Numbered from the stretch's first letter, positions 17,316-26,157 are shown. The stretch: 64,000 nt of DNA from Streptomyces bathyalis (GCF_015910445.1 NZ_CP048882.1:3162001-3226000); one strand, 5' to 3'. The notes: generated by a model not told the origin, from the letters alone. Program-made: numbers and translations.

Positions 17316-18401
17316 TCACTGGACTGTCCGGCTTCCGGGCCCGGGGCGATGGAACGCCAGGCGGTGGAAGGCCTGCGCCGGCATCAATGCCACCAGGAAG
17401 TCAGCGTAAGTTTCCAGCTCGTCCAAGGTGCCCGGGTTCTCCAGGCACACCACGATGCGCGGACCGTCGCCGCTGTCGCGCACCGCTCCGGCCTCGATCA
17501 CCTTGCTCCCCCACCGCTCCCACATCGGGTGCGCCTCCATGCGCTCCACGTTGGCGTACGGCATCGGGAAGTCCTGCCACGCGCCGAGCCTTTTCGCCGC
17601 CAGCGTGCCGGTACGCACTGCGTGAGCCAGCCTCGCGGACTCCACCGCCGCGATCTGAATCCGCCGGACCATCGGGACAAGGCGGCATGCCCTAATCAGT
17701 AAGCCTTCAGGCACGGATCGGACCAGGTCGCACTGGTCACGCAACGTCGGGGCGCCAAGCAGCTGTCGGCGGGCATCGGCTCTGAGGCCCGCCTCCATCT
17801 CAGGCGGCAGAAGATCGACGGGGACACCGATCAGGCGGGATAGGTTCTCCTTGACACGGGCGACCACCAAATCGACCGCAGCCTCCAGGTCGCCAGCGTC
17901 GATCTCCTCATCCGTGTCCCGGTTGAACAGCGTCAGCAGTTCGACAAACTCAAGCGCTGATCCCTCCTTGACCGGGCCCGTTGCGATGTTCTTCAGGCGC
18001 TGGGTACGGCCCTGGCGCTTTGCCTTCCGATCGGCAGCACTCTGCCGGGCGATCGCCGCTTCCTGCGGCGAGCAGACTTGGACGTCCATGCCTACGCGGT
18101 GGCGCAGCTGCGTAAGGTTCTCGATGACCGCTTCCCGCAGGAGAGCGACATCCGGTTCGGACAGAGTGGCGATCAACGAGATCGGGCCCATCGTCAAGGC
18201 GCCTTGCCGCGCATGGTCTGCCAGCAGCCGCGCCCGCTCGACGGTCTCTTCGCTGAGTGCCGACTCGCTACCTCCGCCCCCGGTGTACAGCCTGGGAAGT
18301 CTCGGCAGGAAGCCTCGCTTCTGCCACCGCTCAATCTGCGCCTGAGACGCCCCAGACAGCTCCATCAGCTCGCGCATCGCCGTGCTCGTGGTCCTCGCCA
18401 T
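17316..18401 (-). CDS. Hypothetical protein with MerR-like N-terminal DNA-binding helix
   Basis: 361 residues. The N-terminus (ELMELSGASQAQIERWQKRG, then FLPRLPRLYTGGGG) resembles the helix-turn-helix and wing of MerR-type proteins. The rest (about 60-361) is helical with no motif I recognise, apart from a basic patch RKAKRQGRTQRLKN near residue 130. ATG 18401 gives MARTTSTAM. It is divergent from a small membrane-protein gene at 18530. Probably a cargo regulator of the element; the actual role is unknown. Confidence 0.65.
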   Translation of the reverse strand: MARTTSTAMRELMELSGASQAQIERWQKRGFLPRLPRLYTGGGGSESALSEETVERARLLADHARQGALTMGPISLIATLSEPDVALLREAVIENLTQLRHRVGMDVQVCSPQEAAIARQSAADRKAKRQGRTQRLKNIATGPVKEGSALEFVELLTLFNRDTDEEIDAGDLEAAVDLVVARVKENLSRLIGVPVDLLPPEMEAGLRADARRQLLGAPTLRDQCDLVRSVPEGLLIRACRLVPMVRRIQIAAVESARLAHAVRTGTLAAKRLGAWQDFPMPYANVERMEAHPMWERWGSKVIEAGAVRDSGDGPRIVVCLENPGTLDELETYADFLVALMPAQAFHRLAFHRPGPGSRTVQ

Positions 18402-18529
18402 GGGCAGAGCGTAGAACCTCGCGAAGTCTCGGGATCGCCCCTCCCATAGCCCCCTTGGTGACATGACGTCGTGCCGCCCGGCACAGACAGAGCCGCCGTG
18501 TTTCGGCGGGACAAGCCAAGGAGATCTTC

Positions 18530-18775
18530 GTGACCATCCAGATCGCGCCGCTGTCGGTCCTGCTCATCGTCGTGGGCATCACCGTGGGCATCTCGGTCTT
18601 CAAGTACACCGCGCGGGCGCACGGCGCCGTCGGCCGCGGGGACGTGGTGGCGTCGATTACCTCAGGGGCCACCGTCGCGACGCTCCTCGCGCTACTGCTC
18701 ACCCCCGGCTTCGGACAGCCGAAGGCTCCTGCCTCGCCGACGACGAACCCGCCTACGGCTGTGTCCCCTCGGTGA
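18530..18775 (+). CDS. Small hydrophobic membrane protein
   Basis: 81 residues, GTG start with an excellent ribosome binding site (AAGGAGA, 18518-18524). Two hydrophobic segments (about 8-27 and 40-60) are followed by a Pro/Thr-rich tail, so the protein is probably embedded in the cytoplasmic membrane. Small proteins of this kind are frequent in actinomycete mobile elements. No family assigned. Confidence 0.65.
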   Translation: MTIQIAPLSVLLIVVGITVGISVFKYTARAHGAVGRGDVVASITSGATVATLLALLLTPGFGQPKAPASPTTNPPTAVSPR

Positions 18776-18847
18776 GTGCGAGCCCTACGGCACGCCCCCC
18801 AGGGAAACTGGACAAGTATCGCCCACCACGCATGAAAAAACGCCAGC

Positions 18848-19160
18848 TCACGCGAGGCCCAACCGTCGCGCCAGCTGCCCGCCAGCGCAAGGTGGCGGAG
18901 TGGCCGTCAGGGACCGGTGGTATGCGTCCCTTTCTGGCAAGGTGATCCTGGAGGCGGTTGAGGGACCGATCAGTTGAGGCATCGCCACCGTGGGGAAGAA
19001 CGACGGCTTGTCGATCTTCGGGTTGGACCACTCCCAGGTCCCCTGGTCCACCGTCCGCAGTCCCTTGTTCACGTTGTCCACCCAGTAGGTGAGGTCAGGA
19101 CGCAGCACGCGCACATGGGTTCCGGCCTGCTCCCCAACGCGGCCCAGCCTCTCGCGGTCC
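18848..19160 (-). pseudogene. Remnant of an unidentified gene
   Basis: A minus-strand frame, open from within the 3' end of the upstream HNH gene, encodes a protein-like stretch (WWDRERLGRVGEQ, LTYWVDNVNKGL, TWEWSNPKIDKPSFFP) without an obvious start or ribosome binding site. The last 30 residues look random, as after a frameshift. It follows the HNH gene by a few bases and may be the 5'-truncated end of a third gene of that operon. Family not recognised. Confidence 0.3.
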
Positions 19161-19166
19161 CACCAT

Positions 19167-20159
19167 TCAGTGCATCGGCGTCGTCTTGAAGGTGTGCGTG
19201 CGGTGCCATTGGTAGTAGGGCTCTCGGTCTTCGTTCCACCAGGTGACGGTGCGGTCGGCGAGCCTCTCCTGGATATGTGTGGCGACGCCAGGGAGGTCGT
19301 AGGCCAAAGGGCTCACCTGGATGGTGCCTCCTGGCGCGATGGCTACGTAGCCGTGTTCGTAAAGCGCGTCGCATCCGAAGGTGCAAGCGAGCATGGCGAT
19401 GTTGGCCAGGTCACGCTTCTCGTCGTCGGTGCACATCGCGCGCTTCTTGATGTGGGCGCCGATGAGGAAAGTTGCAGGTAGTTCTCGTCCGCACAGGGCG
19501 CATTCTCCGGTGCTTCCGGGCAGCAGGCGGCGTTTGAGTGCTGCTTGCTCTCCTCGCTGGGCGCGCTGTGCCTTGCGTTCCAGGTCGCCGTCGAACGCGT
19601 TGACGGCTGCTCGCTCGTCCTGCGCGGTAAGCGGGGAGGTAGCGGCGGTGGCTGGATCGAGGGTGAGGAGGGTCTGAAGGGTGTCGCTTTCGTCTTCGTT
19701 GAGGACGGTGATGCCCATGATGTTGCGATTGGCGTTCCAGCCCAGGAGCTGGCGGACTTCACTGATTGGTATGTCGAAGCCGCGGGTCCCGGAGAGGGCG
19801 TACATGTACTCCCACGTACTACCTGCTGCGTCTGTGTCCCACAGCCTCTCGGCCAAGGCCTTGTTGTGCCACATCAGGGCGATCGTGCCGCCGAAGTAGA
19901 GCTTCTTGTCGCCGGTGAAGAAGACCCATTGGCCTGGACTCATCTTGTTGATGCGAGGAAGGTTGGCGCCCCCCTTGCCGGGCACAACGCCCCACATTTC
20001 GGCGGAGCCGTCGGGGAAGAGCTGCTTGAGCTCGTCCATGACCCCAGGCTCCAACAGGTCGGCGTGTTCGTCGAAGACGACGGGGTTGGCGATCGTGTCC
20101 AGGTAGTGCTGGTTGACGACTTTGTCGGACCGACGTGCCGGCTGCATCACGATGCGCAT
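19167..20159 (-). CDS. HNH endonuclease with EVE/PUA-like N-terminal domain
   Basis: 330 residues. Residues about 55-165 (WGVVPGKGG, GQWVFFTGDKKLYFGGTI, SGTRGFDIP) resemble an EVE/YTH-like modified-base reader. The C-terminus carries an HNH_2-type finger: C220-x2-C223, H236 (GAHIKKR), N253, C259 and C263-D-A-L-Y. The position normally occupied by the last His of the motif is Cys263. EVE-nuclease fusions are thought to cut modified foreign DNA. The start (ATG 20159) overlaps the upstream mazG-like stop (TGATG), so the two genes are translationally coupled. Probable defence function, inferred. Confidence 0.65.
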   Translation of the reverse strand: MRIVMQPARRSDKVVNQHYLDTIANPVVFDEHADLLEPGVMDELKQLFPDGSAEMWGVVPGKGGANLPRINKMSPGQWVFFTGDKKLYFGGTIALMWHNKALAERLWDTDAAGSTWEYMYALSGTRGFDIPISEVRQLLGWNANRNIMGITVLNEDESDTLQTLLTLDPATAATSPLTAQDERAAVNAFDGDLERKAQRAQRGEQAALKRRLLPGSTGECALCGRELPATFLIGAHIKKRAMCTDDEKRDLANIAMLACTFGCDALYEHGYVAIAPGGTIQVSPLAYDLPGVATHIQERLADRTVTWWNEDREPYYQWHRTHTFKTTPMH

Positions 20160-20521
20160 CAGTCTTCTTCCCCCAGGTTTGTGTACTTGTCGGCCCGTCC
20201 ACGTGCCAGGTGCACTGGGTACTTGTTGCGGTTGCTCTCGATCTTCTCTACGACTGCCTGCTCCAGGTCGAGTTCGAGGACGTCGGCCATCCTCAGCAGG
20301 TAGGCAAAGACATCCGCCATCTCCTCCCGTACGCGCTGGGCCTGGCGTGGGTCGTCCATCACGTGGGTTGACTGATCAGGCGTGAGCCACTGGAAGAGCT
20401 CGAGGAGCTCACCGCACTCCCCTGCTAGCGCCATCGCCAGGTTCTTCGGAGTGTGGAACTGCTCCCAATCGCGTTCGGCCGCGAAGTCGGCCAGCGCTTG
20501 CTCAAGTGCTCTGATCGTCAT
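20159..20521 (-). CDS. MazG-like nucleotide pyrophosphohydrolase
   Basis: 120 residues. The MazG/RS21-C6 signature is intact: E-C-G-E-L-L-E in GECGELLELFQWL, and E-E-M-A-D in REEMADVFAYLLRMAD, giving the Mg-binding ExxE(x)ExxD set. Such enzymes hydrolyse (d)NTPs to monophosphates; relatives near defence nucleases may cleanse modified nucleotides or deplete pools. ATG 20521 is chosen over the frame to 20554. It is first of a two-gene unit with the EVE-like/HNH nuclease and divergent from a nuclease-helicase gene 93 bp away. Confidence 0.85.
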   Translation of the reverse strand: MTIRALEQALADFAAERDWEQFHTPKNLAMALAGECGELLELFQWLTPDQSTHVMDDPRQAQRVREEMADVFAYLLRMADVLELDLEQAVVEKIESNRNKYPVHLARGRADKYTNLGEED

Positions 20522-20614
20522 GCCTTCAGCAGTATCAGACAGTGCAGACAGCACGAGCCCAACTCACCCTCCACACAGGCGGGTTGTCATCCGTGGCTGG
20601 TATGGATTGGGACC

Positions 20615-22498
20615 ATGCACCTTCACGCGGGATCGGTTGACGAAACGGCTCGGCACGTGACTCACCCGGATTTCATCACGGCTTGCGAACAGCGCTTCAC
20701 ACGATCCTTCGGAACGCCCCCCAGCGTGGAGGAAGTACGCAGCTGGCGTCGCAGCTGGCCCGCTCTGCTGAAGGCCCTGTGCCGTGCCCAACTGGCTCCG
20801 CTTTACGTGCTGTTGGAGTACGCCCTTCCCGCTACGGGCGAGCGTATCGATGCTCTTGTCATCGGGAAATTGCCAGACGGTCGCCTGTGTGTAGTTGTCA
20901 TCGAGCTGAAGCAGTGGACTCACGCCCGCATCGATTCAGCACGTCGTGGGCTGATCGGGATTGGGGAGCGCACCGTCCAGCACCCTGCCCGGCAGGTCGG
21001 CGGATACGCGCGCTACCTGCAGGACTGGGTGTCCACTGACGAACTCGAACTGAGCGTCCGCGGCGTCGCGGTCCTCCACGACGCCCCAGCAGATCTGGTC
21101 AAGAAGCTACGTGAACTCTCCGCGCATGGCCCGTCAGCCGACTTCCCCGTCCTGGGACGCGACGATCTCGACGCAGGCACCGCTCCGGAACTGCTCGCCG
21201 AGCGGCTGGCATGCACCGACCTGCAGCCTCCCGCACCCGAAGACGTCACGGCCTTCCTGGCCACGGAGCACCAGCCGTCACCCGGACTGCTCGCACGGGC
21301 CGGCAGGGTTATCGAAGGCAACGACGCCTTGGCCCTCGTCGGAGACCAGGACCTCGCCCGCCAAGAGGTCTGGCATGCCGTCACCGATGCCCAACGGAGA
21401 GGCCGCAAGAGCACCATCGTCGTGACCGGCGGACCGGGCACGGGGAAGACCGTCATCGCATGCAGGCTCCTGGGCGATCTGTGCAGCCGCCACAACGCCA
21501 ATCCGCGACTCCTCTCCCCGTCCGGCACCCTCACGCGACAGCTGAAGCGGACGGTCGGAGACGAGTCACGTGGTCTCATCACCACGTTCCTCGACAAGGT
21601 CCCCACCAGCGTGACGTCGAACAGCGTGATCCTCCTCGATGAGGCTCACCGTGCCCGCACCTACCCCGACCACCAACGCAACAAGTTCCCGACCACCTTG
21701 GGAAAGCTCATGGACCGGGCCGCAGTGAGCGTCCTGTTCCTCGACGAACGCCAGATCGTCCGGCCGACCGAGGGCATCACACTCGCCCAACTCGCGCAGC
21801 ACGCTCACGACAACGACCGCACCTTCCGGCACATCGACCTGACCACCCAGTTCCGATGCAACGGATCCACCGCCTACCACCAGTGGATCGACCAACTCCT
21901 CCAGCCCCACGGCACGGTTTCACCTTGGGCAGGAGCGGACTACGATCTCGCCATCGCAAGCGACCCCGAACATTTCACCGAATGGGTTGAACGCCACCAA
22001 AGCGCCGGACACACAGCACGCATCGCTGCTGGCTTCTGCTGGCCTTGGGACTCCCCACCCACCCCTCCGCTCCGCCGGGAAGTCCGGATCGCGTTTGACA
22101 GCCCCGAGGGCCGACGCGTATGGGAACGCCCTTGGAACTCGCGAGCCGACGAGACGGGCCTCGACAGTGCAGACGTTCCGGCTCGCCCCTTCTGGGCCAC
22201 AGACAAGGGTGGGCACGATCAGGTCGGCTGCATCTACACCGCGCAAGGTATGGAGTACGCCTACAACGTCGTCATCATCGGAGACGACCTCATCCGTCAC
22301 AACGGTCGCTGGGAAGCGAGGCCCCAAGCCAGCCACGACCCCGCTCTGAAGGAACTTCCCCCGCCCCGCTACCTGCAATACGCCCTCAACAGCTACCGCG
22401 TCCTCTCAACAAGAGGCACCAAAGGCACCCGTCTCTACTCCACCGACCGCGCGACGCAGAGCTACCTGGAGGAAGTCCTGCCACTGCACTCCCTCTAG
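20615..22498 (+). CDS. PD-(D/E)XK nuclease fused to DUF2075-type P-loop helicase
   Basis: 627 residues. The N-terminal nuclease domain has E68, D79 (GERIDALVIG) and E97-x-K99 (VVVIELKQW), the PD-(D/E)XK arrangement. An SF1-like NTPase follows, with Walker A GGPGTGKT (272-279), Walker B VILLDEAHR (DEAH 342-345), an arginine-containing motif LTTQFRCNGS and the motif V-like TAQGMEYAY. This matches DUF2075/Schlafen-group helicases known in bacterial defence and RNA/DNA processing. ATG 20615 fits the start of conserved-looking sequence; the frame is open to 20453, which would overlap the divergent mazG gene. Probably the effector of a restriction-like system. Confidence 0.8.
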   Translation: MHLHAGSVDETARHVTHPDFITACEQRFTRSFGTPPSVEEVRSWRRSWPALLKALCRAQLAPLYVLLEYALPATGERIDALVIGKLPDGRLCVVVIELKQWTHARIDSARRGLIGIGERTVQHPARQVGGYARYLQDWVSTDELELSVRGVAVLHDAPADLVKKLRELSAHGPSADFPVLGRDDLDAGTAPELLAERLACTDLQPPAPEDVTAFLATEHQPSPGLLARAGRVIEGNDALALVGDQDLARQEVWHAVTDAQRRGRKSTIVVTGGPGTGKTVIACRLLGDLCSRHNANPRLLSPSGTLTRQLKRTVGDESRGLITTFLDKVPTSVTSNSVILLDEAHRARTYPDHQRNKFPTTLGKLMDRAAVSVLFLDERQIVRPTEGITLAQLAQHAHDNDRTFRHIDLTTQFRCNGSTAYHQWIDQLLQPHGTVSPWAGADYDLAIASDPEHFTEWVERHQSAGHTARIAAGFCWPWDSPPTPPLRREVRIAFDSPEGRRVWERPWNSRADETGLDSADVPARPFWATDKGGHDQVGCIYTAQGMEYAYNVVIIGDDLIRHNGRWEARPQASHDPALKELPPPRYLQYALNSYRVLSTRGTKGTRLYSTDRATQSYLEEVLPLHSL

Positions 22499-22922
22499 CG
22501 GATTGCCAAGGCAATCTCACTGCTCACAGCAGCGCGCCAGGTGGGCACCCACGCGCGCCGTCTGACGTCATGACCTTGGGTCTACGGGGTAGAAGCGTCC
22601 GAAATCGTTTGTGCTTGCGTCCTCTACCGGGCAACTAACAGCATGGCGGGCTTTGCTGCTGTGCGCCCTTACTGCGCCCTTCTGTTTGATGCAACGGCGT
22701 GCATGCGTGAGGGGCGCTGATCGACTGGCTCGCAAGATTCGCCAGATGCGAAGATCAGCGGCTCTTCCAACATCAACAGATCCTTAAATGAACGACTCGG
22801 CCACAGGCATCGACACATTGGCTTGTTTGTGTCTCTATCGATTCTGGGGTTGCTCGGCCACCCTGGCAGGAGCGATGCGTACTTCAACTGAGTGAATGTG
22901 CCTTGCATCCAGGGGGTGGCCG
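22499..22922. other. Lower-GC intergenic region upstream of nuclease cassette
   Basis: About 420 bases without a convincing gene. From about 22700 the GC content falls visibly below the surrounding DNA (e.g. agatccttaaatgaacgactcgg near 22780), and this continues through the next three genes. It probably contains their promoter; no consensus hexamers could be fixed. Confidence 0.5.
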
Positions 22923-23957
22923 GTGACCTACGTTCCGATCCTCAAGGGTAAGAAGGGGGAGTTTCTGGCGCTGAAACATGCGTCGGCAGAGGTTCAATCC
23001 CAGATTCGTCCAGTCATGGAGATCGTGCCGGACTCCGAAGTGGCTACCTTTTGCACTCACGCCGTCGACAGTACCCCGGACGGGATGGTTCTTTCAGTCG
23101 ACTGCAGCGCCTTGTCGGGGACGAATGCCTCGCGAGTCGATATCGGTGGACCAATGATGAGAGTCGGTGAATCACTGGGTCAGCGGCAGGTCGCTATGTG
23201 TCCGGTTTTCAGAATAACTGACACTCAAAAAATGCTTACCGAGGTCTCTGCAGTAATGAACTTGCACGAGCAAGGTGGGTGCCTTCGCGCCTCATCTTTA
23301 GATGTTTCGCGAGGACTCTTGGAAGGCGAGCACATCCGTAATCTTCTCAGAGTACTCCGTGTAGACCCGGAAGAGATCGATCTGCTCATCGATGCGGGGC
23401 CAGTGCAGTCCGAAGACAGCCGGCATGTGCGTGTAGGAGAGGTCACTGAATCACTAGAGCGCCTGGCACCCTGGCCTTGGCGGCGAATATGTGTTGCTGC
23501 TGGTGCTTTTCCCTTCAATCTGTCGGGTTTTCCGCGAGGGCGAGCAACACCAGTCAAAAGAGAGGACGCGCTCCTCTGGGCTGATGTTACTGACAAATGG
23601 CAGACCCGTCGCCTAGACTTCGCGGACTTCGGTGTGACCCATCCCCGCATGCCAGCGCAAAGCCGCGGAGCGCCTCATCCGAACATGCGCTACACCTCGG
23701 ACATCAACTGGCAGGTGTTCGTTTATGCCAAGAGGCGTCGAGGAAATGACGACTTCTTCGTTCTAAGTCGAGATTTAGTTGACTCGCCGTATTGGCCCTC
23801 CAGCGGTGCCCGGACCTCGTGGGGTGACGCACGTCTTCTGGAGTGCGCCGAACGAGAACGGCCAAGAGCAGGCGGCGGAACGGAGTGGCGTGCGTGGGCA
23901 ACATCCCACCATCTCGCTGCGGTGACCTCTCGCCTAACTATTCTGGGGCGCCCATGA
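22923..23957 (+). CDS. Beta-family protein (T4 beta-like, PF14350 type)
   Basis: 344 residues. The N-terminus YVPILKGKKGEFLALKHA followed by RPVMEIVP is the hallmark of the Beta_protein family, named from a phage protein of unknown biochemistry. The remainder alternates beta-strands and helices as in a TIM-barrel-like fold (e.g. LLIDAGPV, RRICVAAGAFP, YTSDINWQVFVY). GTG 22923 is preferred over 22896 because AGGGGG lies just upstream (22911-22916). Codon use is less GC-biased than neighbours, indicating recent acquisition. It is first in a three-gene same-strand cassette with two nuclease genes. Confidence 0.7.
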   Translation: MTYVPILKGKKGEFLALKHASAEVQSQIRPVMEIVPDSEVATFCTHAVDSTPDGMVLSVDCSALSGTNASRVDIGGPMMRVGESLGQRQVAMCPVFRITDTQKMLTEVSAVMNLHEQGGCLRASSLDVSRGLLEGEHIRNLLRVLRVDPEEIDLLIDAGPVQSEDSRHVRVGEVTESLERLAPWPWRRICVAAGAFPFNLSGFPRGRATPVKREDALLWADVTDKWQTRRLDFADFGVTHPRMPAQSRGAPHPNMRYTSDINWQVFVYAKRRRGNDDFFVLSRDLVDSPYWPSSGARTSWGDARLLECAERERPRAGGGTEWRAWATSHHLAAVTSRLTILGRP

Positions 23958-24201
23958 CTCCGCTTAGTAGTCAACTACTTCGCAAGCAGGAGTGTTGGGC
24001 CCTTGCAAGGCACCAAATCGCAACCCTGCGGCTGCTGCCGCCAAGTGCAGCAAGGTTGACCAGAGCAACGGGCTGGGGTGTTATCTGACGGCGAGCCGAC
24101 CACGGCAGGTAGGGGACATCGACCGCCGTCTGCGTCGAGCAATGAGCAGTCAGATCGCTCCGCCAGGAACTGACCCTGACGCCGGTTGCGTTGGTGAGGG
24201 C

Positions 24202-25455
24202 ATGATCTCCCCTATGTCGATCGCTCCTCCTCCTTACCCGCACTGTGGCCACGGTGCCAGCCCGCAAGACCCGGTGGGGTGCCGGGGTCACCGCGTCCCA
24301 CGACCGCACGGTGAATGCACGGGGGCTGAGGCAGAACTGTTCGGAGCCTGTTTGGCGCATCTCGACGCCGGCGAGCGCAGTACGTACTTGTCATCTCTCC
24401 GCCCCGGCAGCGATGTGGACCACCGAGGCACAACCTTCAACCCGGCTCTATTGCGAGACCTGTTGAATGCCGTACGCGACCCCGACCATCGGCCACGGCT
24501 CGGAGCCGTCCGATGGGACCGAGTGACGTTCCAGGGGCGCGCTGGGTTCGAAGGAGCGACGTTCACGGGCGCCGCCTTGTTTGGAAAGGTGATGTTCCGA
24601 GGCGCCACCTGGTTTGGCGGCGTGACGTTCGAGAAGACCGTCAGCTTTAGCGAGGCGACGTTCAAAGACGACGCCTGGTTTGGCGAGGCGACGTTCAAAG
24701 ACGAGGCCCAGTTCGAGGCTGCGACGTTCGAGAGCCGTGCCTGGTTCACCGGAGCGAAGTTCGAGAAGAGCGCTTGGTTTGACCACGTGAGGTTCACGGG
24801 GGATACCCGGTTTCGCGGGGTGGCGTTCCAGGGCGGCGAAGCCACATCCGAACACGATTCAGAGTTCAGCGGGGCGACTTTTTCGAGTCATACTATATTT
24901 GATGGCTCTGCCAGCGCCGCTATCACCGACAGCGATGGCTCTACACCATTTACCCAGATACATTCTCCAGAGTCACGTTTGCTCGATGTCGAACACTACA
25001 GGCAGCGATTGGAAACGCTCAAAGGAACGGAAAATTACGGGATTGCATTTGAGAAGCTGATTATCCAACTACTGACCGAAGCAGGAGCCACCCTGGCAGA
25101 GAAGGACCACACCCAGGGGCATTCACTGGGAAACTACTCTGACTCAGTCGTGGACTTTGCCTTCATCCCATCGGACGAGTCTTCGAACATCGTGCTCGTT
25201 GAATGCAAAAGTGGTCGACTGTCGGAACAGCGGTTGGCTGAAGCAGAGCTTCAATTGGAGCACTTGGTTCGAGAACGCCGAGCTAATCTGGGACTTGTCG
25301 TCTATAACGATTATGAAGGTAGGCAGTTCTCAGCCGATCGACATTCCGCCGGGCGAACGCAGATTATTTCAGCGATTGACCTTCTACACAGACTACGGCT
25401 TACCGCCCTCTCGCAGGTGATTTCAGATGCGATCACACACTCGTCGAGCGAGTGA
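24202..25455 (+). CDS. Pentapeptide-repeat protein fused to PD-(D/E)XK nuclease domain
   Basis: 417 residues. The N-terminus (PPYPHCGHG, DPVGCRGHRVP, four spaced Cys at about 15, 27, 39, 50) and the following GSDVDHRGTTF match the head of a common Streptomyces pentapeptide protein. Pentapeptide repeats of A(D/N/x)F type occupy about 103-215 (ATFTG, VTFEK, ATFKD, AKFEK...). The C-terminal domain (about 265-400) has E274, D308 (VVDFAFI) and E324-C-K326 (VLVECKSG), a restriction-nuclease core, where relatives I recall usually end in other domains. ATG 24202 or 24214 may be the start. The downstream nuclease gene begins 5 bp after the stop. Confidence 0.75.
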   Translation: MISPMSIAPPPYPHCGHGASPQDPVGCRGHRVPRPHGECTGAEAELFGACLAHLDAGERSTYLSSLRPGSDVDHRGTTFNPALLRDLLNAVRDPDHRPRLGAVRWDRVTFQGRAGFEGATFTGAALFGKVMFRGATWFGGVTFEKTVSFSEATFKDDAWFGEATFKDEAQFEAATFESRAWFTGAKFEKSAWFDHVRFTGDTRFRGVAFQGGEATSEHDSEFSGATFSSHTIFDGSASAAITDSDGSTPFTQIHSPESRLLDVEHYRQRLETLKGTENYGIAFEKLIIQLLTEAGATLAEKDHTQGHSLGNYSDSVVDFAFIPSDESSNIVLVECKSGRLSEQRLAEAELQLEHLVRERRANLGLVVYNDYEGRQFSADRHSAGRTQIISAIDLLHRLRLTALSQVISDAITHSSSE

Positions 25456-25459
25456 TCGC

Positions 25460-25990
25460 ATGCCCAAGTATTCGATTACCAAGATCGAAGAATATGTCAG
25501 TCTGGGAATGGACAAGAGTCTTACTACCAAAGCCCGCGGTGACGCTTTGGAGTCACTCGTCTGCTACTTGTTTGGCGAGATTCCAGGTCTCATGACCCAG
25601 TCGAACGGCGTAGACGTGTTTAAAGGATCAGAGATAGACGTGTCTGTGGCCAACACTCAGGAGGCCCGCTGGATGCAGGTTCTCCCTGTGTGCTTTTTGG
25701 TCGAGTGCAAGAATTGGGACGCACCTGTTGGAGCAAAGGAGGTTGGTGCTTTCGTAACAAAACTCAAGGAAAAAGGGGTTCAGCTTGGTGTTCTAGTCGC
25801 AGCAAATGGAGTCACAGGAAACGCGGATAACCTCACCGCGGCGCATTTTAAGATCGCCATGGCTCAACAGGATGGGCGTCGCATCCTAGTTATTACACTA
25901 AGTCAGCTTCGCGAACTCCGGACATCCGAGGACTTTGCTGAATTGCTGTGCCGTAGCTTTCTCAAGGTTGTGGCGTCTGGACGTTTCTAA
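25460..25990 (+). CDS. Mrr-like PD-(D/E)XK restriction nuclease
   Basis: 176 residues, a single small nuclease domain: E31 (GDALESLVCYLF), D60 (GSEIDVSV), E82-C-K84 (FLVECKNW) and a following helix/strand VGAFVTKLKEKGVQLGVLVAANG. This is the (D/E)-(D/E)xK core of Mrr/restriction-like enzymes without any separate DNA-reading domain. ATG 25460 follows the pentapeptide-nuclease stop by 4 nt, so the two are surely co-translated and may act together. GC content and codon bias are low for the genome (many AAA, ATT, TTT codons). Confidence 0.78.
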   Translation: MPKYSITKIEEYVSLGMDKSLTTKARGDALESLVCYLFGEIPGLMTQSNGVDVFKGSEIDVSVANTQEARWMQVLPVCFLVECKNWDAPVGAKEVGAFVTKLKEKGVQLGVLVAANGVTGNADNLTAAHFKIAMAQQDGRRILVITLSQLRELRTSEDFAELLCRSFLKVVASGRF

Positions 25991-26157
25991 GGTAACTGTT
26001 AGGTAAGTGGCAAGGTCGTCGCGCGTCGCGACGCCAAGTTCGACTGCGGGCTTCCGCCGACCTGATTTCCGTCGTCGTCTAGGAGTCAACTGCTGGGCAA
26101 TGGGTCTCGTCGACGTAGGCCGACATCAGAGACGTCTGCGACCTCCAGCAGGCACCC

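Noticed and set aside
23992..24201. 70-residue N-terminal extension of the pentapeptide-nuclease gene
   Set aside because: The extension is Cys/Pro/Arg-mixed and not protein-like, while the recognised family head begins at 24202/24214.
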